NCBI RefSeq assembly: GCF_030247195.1
Contig: NC_080672.1
Span: forward strand, 371,388,166 to 371,452,165
Direction of reading: 5' to 3'
DNA: 64,000 nucleotides
Source: Topomyia yanbarensis
Lineage: Eukaryota; Arthropoda; Insecta; Diptera; Culicidae
This document shows, in pieces, positions 1-11,399 of the stretch. Both the position numbers and the translations under genes were made by a program. Within the stretch, counting starts at the first letter, position 1. Each line of letters begins with the position of its first letter. Below the pieces are notes generated by a model that made no database searches, was not told the origin of the DNA, and was given only the letters and a program-made list of their open reading frames with translations.

Positions 1-1410
1 AACAGTTTCTGTGTTCAAAAAATCTACAATGATGGAGGGGGCCCTTATGCTAGATCCCCCGGGCCCGTAATTTCTCTCTACAGCCCTGGTTAAAGTAGAA
101 TAGAACAAAGGGTTCGCCAAAGTGTGGAGGAGTCGGTGACAGTAATTCTGCTCGTGACTAAAAATTTTGTCATCAACAACCTTTTTTTTTAAATTTCATG
201 GATATGCTCAACTTTTCACATACTTGTTCAGCTGAGTAATTACCTAACGTATATTCAATTCTGTAGATCAATAAGTGACTGTCTACTTAAAATTCAGAAC
301 ATCAATGAGATAATAGCAGATAGTTAGTTGATGCTTAATTCCGCTCATCCTCAGACCAAATAAATGAACAAACACCTTCCCCAGTACGTGGAAATAAATC
401 CGATCTAACATCCGCGTAGCTTTTCGCCACATTGCCACCATGGCTGCGATGCTGTCATCGTGGCACTTTGGTGACACACGCAACAATAGCGGCTGCTGAC
501 AGGAAAACACGCTCCATTAAGAAACGACAAAGACACTGACTTTCAAACCAACCAACCAACCTTCCACGGGCTCCAGCTTCCCCTCCATTCACATTGTCAC
601 CACACACAAATGTTCCTTTTTAACCGGTTCTGACGAAAACCCCCTCCCAATTCGGGGCGAAGCGCGTCAACGATCTAATTTAATTAGGCAATTTTAAAGC
701 TTCACCCTTTCTGTCGGTCGGGACTCCAACTCGTTACCTACCTCCAAACCAACCAACCACCCCTCAGATTTTGCGGTTTTATATCTTCATATAACATGCT
801 AATTCAACGGCTCGTTACGCACCGTAGATCTCCATCATTTGTGCCAAAAACGAAAGGGTGGGCACAAACAAAAACCGCAGTTTATTCAGGCCTTAAAGCT
901 ATAAAGTATAGAACATTAGCTTTCCAATTCGCCGGAATAGATACCTACCTACCCACCAGCCAGCCAACACCACCGCCGTCGGTGCGCGTGGTAGCGAGCG
1001 AAATGATTTAATCACCTTTTTGCTACCGTGCTACCGTGGACCCGATTTCGATGGGTGGTCCCGGTGGTTCCGTGCTAGTGTGTAGCTGGTTTCGGTAGGT
1101 CATAGGAGCGGGTGTTGCGGTACTGGGAGCTGGGTACAAGCTTCCGAGGGATTTATGTGCGTCAAAAGGCGGCTTTCTCAAACGGAACGAGCTTTTAATT
1201 TTTGGCATGAACTCTTAAGTGCCTGTATCCGGTCTCGTTCCGGCGAAAGGTGTGACCTGGAGTTGAACTTGTTTTAAGCTTAGGATGTTTAAGGCAGCAC
1301 GCCAAAAATAATCCGATATTGTGGTAGTGGAAAACACGATGTCGTCAGTAAACATGAACAAATACAAGTTTATGTGACTGGTAATCGCGCTACGCAATAC
1401 AAACTGCTAC
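1..1410. other. Non-repetitive-looking DNA, no gene seen
   Basis: Mixed-composition DNA with short CCAA runs near 548-562 and 750-762, a G/C-rich snippet near 36-70 (GGGGGCCC, CCCCCGGGCCC) and no reading frame that resembles a protein family. Several short open frames exist on both strands (for example 283-510 minus, 1023-1208 minus), but they lack recognisable domains and splice context. It could be intronic or intergenic sequence of the minus-strand gene proposed below. Confidence 0.4.
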
Positions 1411-1414
1411 TTAA

Positions 1415-1930
1415 CCCATTCATGCCCATGTTGTTTGTGGACAACAACGTTTTAAAACAGCCCTAACTTTTGATTGAGGCAAGATTTGCGCACAAAAACA
1501 AGTAAGGCTAATAAATGGGACTATTGTCTTTCATTTGAGTATTAACAGTTACAAGGATCAGCTCTAGAACTAAAGTTATTGCAATTAGTCTGATAAGATT
1601 CCGACGGAACAGTGCTGCCAGGGACAGTTTACGTTGATGACGGAAAATAATTTTTTCATATATCTTCCTATTGCAATATTATTGAAAACTGACAAATCGT
1701 ATCAATTTAGACTGTCATCCGCTACGTTTTCCACGCAATTAGACTATTGTAAATATTCTTGGAGGATAGTATTGAGCATTGGAAGGTAAAAATTGAGCAG
1801 CTTGAAACACTGAGAGGGAAGCATCTATCTTTTTGAAAAAAGGCTTTTCGTGTTTCTTGACCCCACCGTTTTCAAGGAAAAATAGTTTTGAAACTCTACC
1901 TGAACTAGAAAAAAGTTGGGCATGAAAGGG
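1415..1930. mobile_element. TTAA-flanked MITE (piggyBac-type ends), 516 bp
   Basis: The element is bounded by TTAA at 1411-1414 and 1931-1934. Its termini are inverted repeats: the left end reads CCCATTCATGCCCA, and the right end, read on the other strand, is CCCTTTCATGCCCA. TTAA target duplications with CCC-starting ends are the known signature of piggyBac-superfamily elements. No transposase reading frame is present, so it would be a non-autonomous copy. Confidence in the boundaries is good; superfamily assignment rests only on the ends. Confidence 0.65.
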
Positions 1931-1934
1931 TTAA

Positions 1935-3960
1935 GAAGTATTTTGCTATTTACATGGCTAGTACTATCGAGAAACTTTCAAACCTCTTAACGTGTTTTAA
2001 ATTTTGAATAATAATTTACAATGCAATTCTACTCAATTAATTCATTTTTTAGGTTTTGACGTAAGTTCCAATACCAGATTCAATGGTGAGTTAAACGATA
2101 GCAATTATGTGAAAACAATATTCCAGAGGCATACTTCGAACCCGCAACCCTTGGGACTCTGCCCCAATTTACCAACTCTGATGCTATCAATGGGCAATGA
2201 TGACGTCCTAAGTAGAACACATGATTATCGCACTACTACGCCTCTAAAGCGAGATCTATTCAATTTTCCCGCTAGACACCAGGGCCGGGATTTTTATTAT
2301 CGTCTGGTGTATGATTTAAGTTCTTCGCCCATCGGGCTTCGGTGGGTGACAGAGTTAATGGAGACTGTCAATTTCTGTCCCTCGCCCAGTTAACAGATGT
2401 ATAACGAGAGCGAATTGAACATTTTTTTAATCAATAATGAATTATGACAATAATATCTAAAATGTTTTGATTTTAGAATAGATCCGTCAAACAAATATTT
2501 TTCAAATTACAAATGTTTAAAATGTTTTACAGTTAAAAATTCCTGCTCTGACTTCAAGAAAATTAAGAGTCAAACACTAGTCAAATTCCAACGATGGTAG
2601 ACTCAAATAAGCGAAAAAATCACCCTGATTCACAACCTTATTGGGTTAGGCTAGTCAATGGAAAAAGAAGTCGGGTTCAGGCTCCGTACACCTACCCATT
2701 GAAAATGTATCCGTTTCTTCTATCTTGCTATGCCTACTTTCAATACCCGGGACGAACTAGGCCCCACACCGGATGCAGAGTAGGTAACAGACTTTACCTT
2801 TCGCAGTCTACACCGAACCCTAGGCCCAGCCCCGATCTGATCCCATTCAGCCACTCATCCACCGGTTGGCTGATTTGTTGCTTCGCAGAAGGAAATCGGA
2901 CGAAGGAAAGAGCTGCTGTTGGTGGTGGTGGTGGTGATGGTTGTGGGGCGGGTAGAGACTTTATTGAAATTATATTCCATTATGAAAGCATGATTAGATT
3001 CAAATTTAAAACCCTCGAGCGTGATTCAACGTTATTCCGGTCGACCGAAGTCGAAGCTTCGAAGCTCGAAAGTCGATCAGCGAGGGAAGCAGGTTGAAAG
3101 CGACTGGCGGAAAAAATCTTAATAATGCTATTTCGATAATAATAATAATAATAACAATCATAATAGAAACGGCTTTTTTCCGGTGAAGAAAGAAAAACGC
3201 CACACGGCGGCGGCTGGGGGAGGAAAAGTTGATTGGAAAATTGACTCACGGGAGACGGGAAATCCCGAATAAGATTTTCCTAATTAAAAGATGGATTAGA
3301 CTCGCTCGTCATTCCCATCTGGTACGGACGCCTTTCAGTTCGGTCGAGGAGATTTGAACTCGGTTGTTTGATCAAACATTAGGCAAGAACTTTACTGCTT
3401 TCATAAATTCCAATGTAATTGGGTTCCAAACCGCCGGGCCGGGCCACTCACCTTAGCGGTGAGCCAATATTTGCAGCGAGCAAAGCTTTCACAGGAGTTT
3501 TTTCCCCACTTTTCTTTGATTGTACGATCTTTTCTAGGACAGTCTAAAGTTTTCTTAACCTGTTGCACGATGGTCCCAAAATTTACTCACTCAATGATAT
3601 ACCTCGTTTAACCTGGGTAAACTAAGCGGGTGGCTTCATCCTTCGGTTCTGATTTTCGTTCGTGTCTCCCGATTTGTTCAGGTAGCTTGTCCTTTTTCAA
3701 GGGCCTTAGGCGATTCGGTAATGTAGTAGAAGAGAGGGTGTTGGTTCGGGGGAGATGGTTGGGTTGCGTGTTGCTTTGGGTATAATTTTTTCCTAATAAA
3801 ACTCATTGATTCAATCCACCGAAAAGGGGGTTCGGGGTTTTCTCGGTGACAGTTCAAGAGTATTTCAGTCAAAATTTTGGAGTTTCAGGTGTAATTTAGA
3901 GGAGAAATTCAAGTTCAACAGAAGCTAACACTAACTGGATAATTAAATTACAAGTTTAAA
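1935..3960. other. Non-coding or unrecognised DNA with microsatellites
   Basis: This stretch contains a GGT-type run at about 2918-2940, an ATA/AAT run at about 3137-3155 and GC-richer islands at 2700-2900 and 3200-3480. Two open frames (plus 2004-2393 and plus 2594-3097) reach 129 and 167 residues. I see no domain, no conserved motif and low-complexity glycine/proline stretches, so I do not call them genes. It lies just downstream of the candidate microexon on the minus strand and may be intron. Confidence 0.35.
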
Positions 3961-3969
3961 GAGACTTAC

Positions 3970-3999
3970 CGTGTATGAGCAATCGACGTTAAGAGAAGC
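3970..3999 (-). CDS. Candidate 30-nt microexon, minus strand
   Basis: On the minus strand, a long T-rich tract ending TTTTTTCAG directly precedes a 30-nt segment that is followed by ACG|GTAAGT, a strong donor. The segment has an open frame reading ASLNVDCSYT, exactly ten codons, so both splice junctions are phase 0. The candidate first coding exon at 43978-44004 also ends in phase 0, so the two are compatible if joined across an intron of about 40 kb. I do not recognise the protein. What is seen is the splice-site grammar and phase; the rest is inference. A chance match of both sites around a short open segment is possible. Confidence 0.4.
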
Positions 4000-4633
4000 C
4001 TGAAAAAATGCAAAAAAAATCATTCAATATTAGTTGTTTTTATAAAAACAAGGATTCAAGATTATAGCACATGGTTTTTACTTTATTTTTAAATCACTCA
4101 ATGAATACAATTGAATACGTATTACATAAAATAATAAAATAGACTATAAGCAGCCATTATATGCACACTGGGCTGCCGAGGAAAAAAACAAATTATTCAA
4201 AACTTAATCGACCCATCACTGAGTCTATTATTCGCCCCTCGTACGATTTTCCAGTTTGAACCAAATCAGACAAGTCTAGCTTCCAGGCCAACGTGTTTGA
4301 ATTGTAAATTTTCAATTTCATTGTTAGGTGGCATTGTTTTCATTAGATTATCGTGTAGTAAATACAAGAAAAGGTAGGAATAAATTTTCCCTGTTCCATC
4401 ATATGACGCACGATGACCGCTGATCAACATTCAGACATTGAAAGAGCGTCAAGATTGTGTCATGGTGTCTTTTGTAAACGTTGTCGTTTCGCAAAACATT
4501 GATTCCGCGGATCTGTTGTCCTAACTATATTTTTATGCTCCTTCCTGCAAATTACATTATTGTATCATGTTTGCGGTTAATTCGCAACGCGCAAATTACG
4601 TCAAGTTCGGTCTACTAAATCAAATGATGACTA
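4000..4633. other. AT-rich DNA, nothing recognised
   Basis: This sequence follows the acceptor side of the candidate microexon. It contains no open frame of note, no terminal repeats and no match to the repeat families recognised elsewhere in the window. It is consistent with the intron upstream of the microexon on the minus strand. Confidence 0.35.
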
Positions 4634-4905
4634 CACTCTTAGAAATAATGAAAATTACATTTGACGTAAACAACGTAACGATGTATTTTTCCATCCGATA
4701 TTAGGATTTTACATGAGTATGATATGTAAAATTCAATATTGTGACTCTTTTGATGTAAAACTTAGGCTGAATGACCTAGGAAAAGCCGAAAAACCCACAT
4801 TTTTGCATGTAATTACATGTGAATTTATATGAATTGGGACGCTCCTTTTATGTGCATCTAGCAAGACGTAAAGTTACACGACTTTTTTGCTGTGTATTTA
4901 CCTAC
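4634..4905. mobile_element. Small MITE with ACAC...TTTACGT-type inverted ends
   Basis: The left end (ACACTCTTAGAAATAATGAA then TTACATTTGACGTAA) is mirrored by the right end, which reads on the opposite strand as ACACAGCAAAAAAGTCGTGT followed by AACTTTACGTCT. The interior of about 200 bp is rich in TTACATG and GTAAAAT and has no coding capacity. A related pair of ends brackets the Penelope-like fragment near 61676 and 62695. Boundaries are approximate. Confidence 0.45.
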
Positions 4906-4975
4906 TATTTAACATAAATATGCCTCGAAGAAAATACAAATACATAACTTTGCGAAATCATAGTACAGAGTTGTC

Positions 4976-5883
4976 GTAAACCGGGGTGACTTTGATCACT
5001 CGAAAAAATTTCGTAGATCGCTTATTATACCAGAATAGTCTACCAAATCATTTTTATTTGAAAAGATTTTTACTCTAAACTCATAAAATACTGATTTGTT
5101 ATACTTTTTGAGTATATTGTTCGATTTTTGGGTACAAAAACTACGAAAAACCGAAATTCGACTTTACCTTATTTTTACGAAGCTTCGTAAAGTGTCTATT
5201 TTGTATAAAACAAATAAATCTCAGATTTGAGCACGAGTAATAAATTACAAGCCATTTTTTTTTATTTTCCTTTAGATTGGGATGTGCTAAATTTAGTTTT
5301 AAGAGTTTGTTTATTTTAAATACATTTTTTGTGAAGCTAGTTGGCAATTATTTCAAATTATTTAAGCTAAAATTCGGAACATTTTTTTATTGTTCAATAT
5401 TCCAACGTGTTAAAACGAATGAAACTTTTTGTACATGGATAAAGCACTGAAATAAAGCAATTTTAGCAATTTTAAAAGTTTCCAGAATCTTTTATTCTAG
5501 TTAGGCACAAATAAAACGAATTTTGGTTACTCGAATTCTACAATACATTAAAAACTTTGTATAATGCATTAACATCTATTTAACAATGAGTATCTTTCCA
5601 GAATTAGTCTAAACAAAAATTTGAATGAAAAACATTGACATCAATAACTTAATGTTGGTGAACATGCAAGTTATCAAAGTCACCCCGGCATACGAAAACG
5701 GACTTCAACTTCAAATCATTTTTGGAAAAATAGCTGTAAGAGGACAATTTTAGATAAAACCATCCAATCTTGTTCTCCATACATCAGTACATGGTTTAAA
5801 AATATTAAACTTGAAAAAAATGTGTTGTGTCTAAAAATACGTAATGATTACTCCGAAAAGTGATCAATGTCACCCCGGTTTAC
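4976..5883. mobile_element. 0.9-kb inverted-repeat element, CCGGGGTGAC family, copy 1
   Basis: The left terminus GTAAACCGGGGTGACTTTGA is mirrored by a right terminus reading GTAAACCGGGGTGACATTGA on the other strand, giving a near-perfect inverted repeat of about 25 bp (continuing into TCACT). The interior is AT-rich without a transposase frame. A second copy at 48142-54177 shares interior sequence but is split by a large insertion, which confirms that these are real element ends. The superfamily is unknown to me. Confidence 0.65.
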
Positions 5884-6084
5884 GGTACATAAGCAATAGT
5901 GTAGTCTAACTAAAAATATTCGAGGAACACGATGGCGATAATGAGAAAAATGCACGTTTAATTTTCAACTGGAAAATTGTAAGTATGGCAGCACTGCCAC
6001 TAATTTTGCAAGTAGCAGGTTTTTCGCTTTTATTCTAATTTCTTAGAAGAGCTTTGGAAAAGTACAAAAGGCGGATCTTGAGAA

Positions 6085-6245
6085 TTTCTTTTGGTCTGCA
6101 TTTCAACAATATGGTTGTTTTCGGAACAGTATTAACGAGTAGACGCCAAATATGGATGTCTGAGACCATTTTAAAATTCAAGATGGTGATTTCCGGTTTT
6201 GAAATCGTTACCGACCATTTTAGATTCCAATGAAACATTACACTT
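6085..6245. repeat. CCATCTTGG/AAGATGG repeat array, left part
   Basis: Contains GAACAGTATTAACGAGTAG and TTCAAGATGGTGATTTCCGG. The same unit recurs at 8180-8345 in the same orientation, with the 1.8-kb palindromic element lying between. The units also appear at 12885-13345, 18355-19130 and 22440-22740. The spacing of AAGATGGCGACTTCCGG-like motifs suggests a tandem repeat of roughly 130 bp interrupted by an insertion. Confidence 0.5.
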
Positions 6246-6299
6246 TTCACCGGCATGGAAGACTAAACAATTTCTACTATCAGTAAGATTATTTTGACT

Positions 6300-8094
6300 C
6301 AAGAGCAATTTTTTAAAAGGGCGTAGGCATTTCTACGTGCATTAATTTCATTTTTTTGTTCTATTACTGTATTTTATACAGCGAAACTTTCTGAGAACGA
6401 GTTACAGGGAATGAATATTTCTATCCGAAAAAATATACACTGAAAAAAATGTTGCGTCATTTTTCATAAAAACAAAAATTTGTATTAAAAATTTAAATTT
6501 GAAAAAAACTCCCTTTTTTCTATTTTTTTTATATTTCGTTAACAAAAACCTACAGAGAAAAGGAACATTTTGAATATGATTGTATGGTGGAGAACTTATC
6601 CGTTAAAAAGTTTTTCCAACAATAACTATATACATGTTTTTAAATTTCGTACTGATTGACGTACAAAACTATAACTTTATTACAGAACATAATTCTAAAG
6701 ATCGTTTTAAATCAAAATGCATTTTACAAAAATCTTCCAAAATGCGATAGTTTTCGAGATATTTGGAATTTTTTTTCCAACATAAATAGTTAATTTGTGT
6801 GATTATGCCCTTTTTAAAAGTTATTCGTGTTACCCCATCATAAAATGTCAAAAATCTTATCGTTTTAAAAATGTTTATCGTTTTAAAAGAGTAAAAAAAA
6901 ACTTTTTCAGTGTATTTGGATCATAGAGAATAAAATAATTTTTCCTAATAACAACTGTTTACATATTTTTATAATTCATACTGCTTGCAGTTAAAAATAC
7001 AATTTTATTTTTGAATAAGATTCTCAACGCCATATTAAATCAAAATGCAAAGAACATTTTTTTTAAATGTGGTAGTTCTCAAGATATTTTTAATTTTATT
7101 TCAACAACACAATTATTTTGTTTTATTATGACCTTTTCATAAGTTGTTCGCGATTCTCCATCAACAACAATAAGTTTTTCAAAAGACCCATAAAATTTCC
7201 TATAACTTTCTGTTTGACGCCAAGGCGATAGTGTAAGCCATCGGAAAGCTACACGATACAGCTGCAACAAAAGAATTGTCTTGTTAAAACAAAATTTAAA
7301 ATATCTCGATAAATACCACATTTTAGAAAAAAAAATTGCTATTAGCCTTTAGATTTAAAATGGCGTTTGGAGTCATATTCAAAAATAAAATAGTATCTTT
7401 GCTAGTCGTTACTAGTTTCTATTCGTTTGGCCATACTGCAAATAGTATGAATTATAAAAATATGTCAAAAGTTGTTGTTAGGAAAACTTTTTATTGAAGG
7501 CTTCTCCATGGTCTAAATATACTGAAAAAGCTTCTTTTACGTCTTTAAAATGATAAACATTAGATTTTCGACATTTTATGATGGGGAAATACGAATAACT
7601 TTCAAAAAGGGCATAATCACACGAATTAACTGTTTATGTTGGAAAAAAATTCCAAATATCTCGAAAACTATCGCATTTTGGAAGATTTTTGTTAAATGCA
7701 TTTTGATTTAAAACGATACTTAGAATTATATCCTGTAATAAAATTGCAGTTTTGTATGTCAATCAGAATGGAATTTAAAAAAAAATATATAAAGTAATTG
7801 ATAGAAAAACTTTTTCACCGATAAGTTCTCCATCATATTTAAAATGTACATTTTCTCTTTAGGATTTTGTTGATAAAATATAAAAAAACTAGAAAAATAG
7901 CATTTTTAATACAAATTTTTGTTTTTATGAAAAATGACACAACATTTTTTCAGTGCATATTTTTTCGTACAGAAGTATTCATCCCTGTAACTCGTTCTCA
8001 GAAAGTTTTGCTGTATAAAATACAGTAATTGAACAAAACAATTTTGAAATAATTGCACGTAGAAATGTCTACGCCCTTTTAAAAATTGTTCTTG
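6300..8094. mobile_element. 1.8-kb palindromic (fold-back) element
   Basis: The sequence from 6300 rightwards matches the reverse complement of the sequence from 8094 leftwards for most of its length. For example, GAGAACGAGTTACAGGG at 6393-6409 faces its complement at 7984-8000, and AATTCATACT near 6984 faces its complement near 7447. The arms are each about 800 bp and diverged, and the centre lies near 7197 with about 140 bp unpaired. Within each arm a unit of about 320 bp is itself duplicated. No convincing coding frame exists. The fold-back structure fits long-inverted-repeat non-autonomous DNA elements. Confidence 0.7.
7406..7433. repeat. 28-bp templated patch inside the palindrome's right arm
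   Basis: This 28-bp stretch (beginning TCGTTACTAGTTTC) is identical to 8753-8780, about 1.3 kb away in the same orientation. It is absent from the matching place in the palindrome's left arm, so it looks like a short insertion copied from a nearby template. Confidence 0.6.
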
Positions 8095-8149
8095 TTTTAA
8101 AACATTGCAATTGTCAGAGAATATCAACATCAAAGTTTCGTTCGAATCG

Positions 8150-8345
8150 ACGATGGTCATATTTTGTGGTCGGCCGGTTTCACATAGAATCACTCAAAAT
8201 CTAATCAATATGGGTATTTTTGGAACGGGCTGGACGAGTAGACGTTAGATATCAATCTCTGTGGTCTTTTTGAAATCCAAGATGGCGACTTCCGGTCCAG
8301 TGGAATTCTCTAAAACCCAGTCGATATGGGAATTTTTGAACGGTG
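8150..8345. repeat. CCATCTTGG/AAGATGG repeat array, right part
   Basis: Contains GGAACGGGCTGGACGAGTAG and CCAAGATGGCGACTTCCGG in the same orientation as the unit left of the palindrome. This supports the view that the palindrome split a pre-existing array. Confidence 0.5.
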
Positions 8346-8349
8346 CTTG

Positions 8350-9166
8350 GCAAGCAGGCGCCACCAGGGCCTAAAATTCTCATACCCATTCAATGAACGA
8401 TGAAATTCACTGAATTCACCTTCGTATTTTCGCTGCCTTCTCGTTACTAAATTCACACAAAGCAAAACAATAAAGACAACGCCCCTTCTTCTTTCGATTC
8501 TATGGAAGCGAGTAGCAGAAGTAGTGACTTTCGTTTTCCTATGACAATACGAAAATTCAATCTCGTTTTAATTTCAAATCAGTAATTTTGATTTTTATTT
8601 TAATTTTCATTAAATGAAATTATAGCAATGTGCATCATAAAATGCAACTAGAACGCCGCAAACACAGGAAATATGCACACCAATAGTGCTTCAGTCGTCC
8701 AATATCATCGCTAGCTTGTAATTCTCCCAAATAGAAGAACGACAAATAAATATCGTTACTAGTTTCTATTCGTTTGGCCAGCGCTATGTGCAATATCGAA
8801 GAGACTAATGTCGTTCTCAATTTCGAAGCGAAAACGAATGTATGAAATTGAATTTACCCGCATGCTTTGTCGTAGGCCGTTGTCTCATTTTCGGTTTCGT
8901 AATGTTCTAGTGGTTTAGAAAGTAGCATCGCTCGCTCGTCATTTTCGTCAGATTTTGATAAACGAAAAAAACATTTTTCGTACCAAAATCTGACGATTTT
9001 GGTACGAAAAATGTTTTTGTACTCATGAATGGATTTGCTCGACTATGAGTTGGTTTGTTTTCTAGGGCTCATCGAACGTATTTTAGAGGCTCATAATCGA
9101 ACCAAACAACTGACAAAATCAGAGGGAAAGATAAAATCAAGTATTCGTTGTATTATTATGATGAAT
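8350..9166. other. AT-rich DNA with one perfect hairpin
   Basis: There is no gene. The notable item is a perfect inverted repeat with 24-bp arms at 8967-8990 and 8995-9018 and a 4-base TGAC loop. The arms include TTTTTCGTACCAAAATC. The 28-bp sequence shared with 7406-7433 sits at 8753-8780. Confidence 0.5.
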
Positions 9167-9589
9167 GAGATGTCCACTGGTTGGTAAATGACTGAGGAAT
9201 GCGTAATAAAGACCCAGTGGTTCGCCACAGTGGTCCTTAGCCTCTTGTCCCAGTAACTCCTGTCCCTACGTTCTCGCGGTGCCAGCTGGGGTACGGGTAA
9301 CCATAAAAAAGATCGGGTAACCAACCCCGGTTGGACCATGGTCGTATGCTGACAGGGACCGGGGCTCCTTTTTTTCGGAGGGTGAGTCCATCCGAGCGTC
9401 TGTTCCCCATGTTAGGGGCGGCTCAAAACAGCGTCTGTTCTCCATGTTAGGGGCGTCTGATGAATCGTCCTCGTGTCAGCGTGGGACTCTAAACAGAGCT
9501 GACGCGATGGTCTTCCGGCGAGACAGGGGGTTGGGGAAGGCCCAACAAGCCGCCCTGCAAAACTAACCATTACGAACAATGCACAAGAA

Positions 9590-10572
9590 AATACGAATCG
9601 GAACAATCGGTAAAGACCTACGCGACGAAATAAGGACTACGATTGGAAACATGAAACTGCAGGTCACTTTGCTTTCCAGCTTTCGACAGGATATGGAAAA
9701 GCGGGCACCGGGCGGCTACTTTCTACCTGAGCTGCGGCACCACCAACGAGCTGGGAACCGGTTTTGTAGTGCTGGGTAGAATGCGTCAACGCGTGATTGG
9801 ATGGACTCCGATCAACGCAAGGATGTGTAAGTTGAGGATCAAAGGCCGTTTCTTCTACTACAGCATCATCAACGTACACTGCCCACACGATGGGAGACCT
9901 GACGACGAGAAGCAAGCGTTCTATGCGAAGCTGGAGGAGGTGTACGACGGCTGCTCGCAACGGGACGTGAACATCGTCATCGGTAATATGCTTTTTCAGT
10001 TCTTATATTAAAATAACTGGTTTGTTCTTAAATCCCAACATTTCGACGCCTTGATTGCGCCTTTTTCAGGGGAAAAACTGATTATACTTCCTCACTGGCA
10101 TGTAAGCGGTTGGTCAAAAAATTGGAAAAGGGGAAGGCAAAATCCTTATGTTTTGACCATTCACTCACATGTCAGTGATATTAGCGAAGAAGGATAATCA
10201 GTTTTTTCTCACCTGAAGAAGGCGCCAATAAGGTATCGAAACGTTGGGATTTAAAAATAAACAAGTCATTTTAACCCACTAAGGACTGCAAAAAGCCGTT
10301 GAAAAATCCTAGATATACTTTTTATTGTTGAATAAAAAAACCGAAAATGAGAGTACCCCCTTAAGAAAAGTAAGTGCTCAAACTGATTTAGATGCGTTTA
10401 TTACGTTTCATTCAGTTAGGACGGGAGGCAATGTTTAGACCGGTAATCGGACCAAACAACTTGCACACCGTATCGAATAACAACTGCCATCGATGCGTGA
10501 ACTTCGCAGCCTCCCGTGGCATGGTAGTCCGAAGTACCTTCTTCCCTCGCAAAGATATCCACTTGGAGATCA
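9590..10572 (+). pseudogene. LINE apurinic-type endonuclease domain, broken
   Basis: Translated pieces of an EEP/APE-like endonuclease run across three frames. Recognisable blocks include INVHCPHDGRPDDEKQAFYA (about 9868-9927) and RDVNIVIGN ending near 9990. After the fold-back insertion they continue with AMFRPVIG and VNFAASRGMVVRSTFF (about 10431-10545). This enzyme nicks target DNA to prime reverse transcription. The domain is interrupted inside the conserved VIGD-type segment by the 409-bp insertion and carries further frameshifts, so it is inactive. Identification rests on similarity to RTE/CFDP2-type endonucleases. Confidence 0.7.
10002..10410. mobile_element. Fold-back insertion with Penelope-type hammerhead-like motifs
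   Basis: A 409-bp segment inserted in the LINE endonuclease, flanked by the direct repeat TTCAGTT (9995-10001 and 10411-10417). Its left part (about 10016-10087) is the inverted copy of 10194-10268. Both arms carry CTGAAGA/CTGAAAA followed by a short hairpin (GGCGC...GCGTC) and CGAAAC, which matches the layout of the hammerhead ribozyme core known from Penelope-like retroelements. The remaining 140 bp after the right arm is AT-rich. No coding capacity. The ribozyme reading is inference from motif layout. Confidence 0.5.
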
Positions 10573-11399
10573 CCTGACCAACGCACCGAAAACCAAATCG
10601 ACCACGTTCTAATCGATGGGAGATTCTTCTCTGATATCATCAACATTAGTACCTACCGCAGTGCGAATATAGTTTCGAATCATTACCTAGTTGCAGTATG
10701 CATGCGCTCAACACTCTCAACGGTGTACAACACTCGTCGTAGTCGGATGCCAAGGCCCAACATCGCACAACTTCGGTACGCCAGGGTTGCCCAAGACTAC
10801 GCACAGCGTCTGGAAGCAGCACTACCCACGGAAGAATAGCTGGACGCAGATACTGTTGAAGATGACTGGAGGAAGATCCGTTCGGCCATACTGCTATAGC
10901 GAATCAAAATCGAGGAAACGACTGGTTCGATGACGAATGTAAGCAGTTAATAGAGGAGAAGAATGCAGCACGTGCGAGGATGCTGCAGAACGGAACGATA
11001 CAGAATGTGAAGCGATTCAAACAAGCACGGAACAGGCAAAGCTCGGTCCCCCGGAAAAAGAAGCGCCAACAGGAGGAACGAGATCGCGAAGTGATGGAAC
11101 AACTATACCGCATAAATTACACACGGAAGTTCGACGAGAAGCTGAACAGTTCGCACAAAGGCTAGGTTCTGCAAGCCGATATGTGCAGGAACCTCAGACG
11201 GCATCCTTCTTACGATCGAGTGTGAGGCGATTGAGAGGTGGGAGCAGTACTATGACGAACACCTGAACGGTGAAGCAGCAGAGAACGAAGGCAGTATGGC
11301 AACGGATCTTGTAGCACGCGCAGAAGACGACAGGCTGCCGGCCCCTGATCTCCAAGAGCTCAAGTAGGAGATCGGTCGGCAGAAAAACAACAAAGCTGC

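Noticed and set aside
2004..2393. 129-codon frame, and an acceptor/donor pair around 2053-2085 on the plus strand
   Set aside because: The splice-like sites are weaker than those on the minus strand, no partner exon is seen, and the protein has no recognised motif.
2594..3097. 167-codon frame on the plus strand
   Set aside because: Low-complexity Gly and Pro stretches, no domain and an overlapping open frame on the other strand. No promoter or splice support.
3440..3560. Minus-strand CTAAG|GTGAGT donor-like site near 3453
   Set aside because: No acceptor with a pyrimidine tract lies within a reasonable exon distance upstream.
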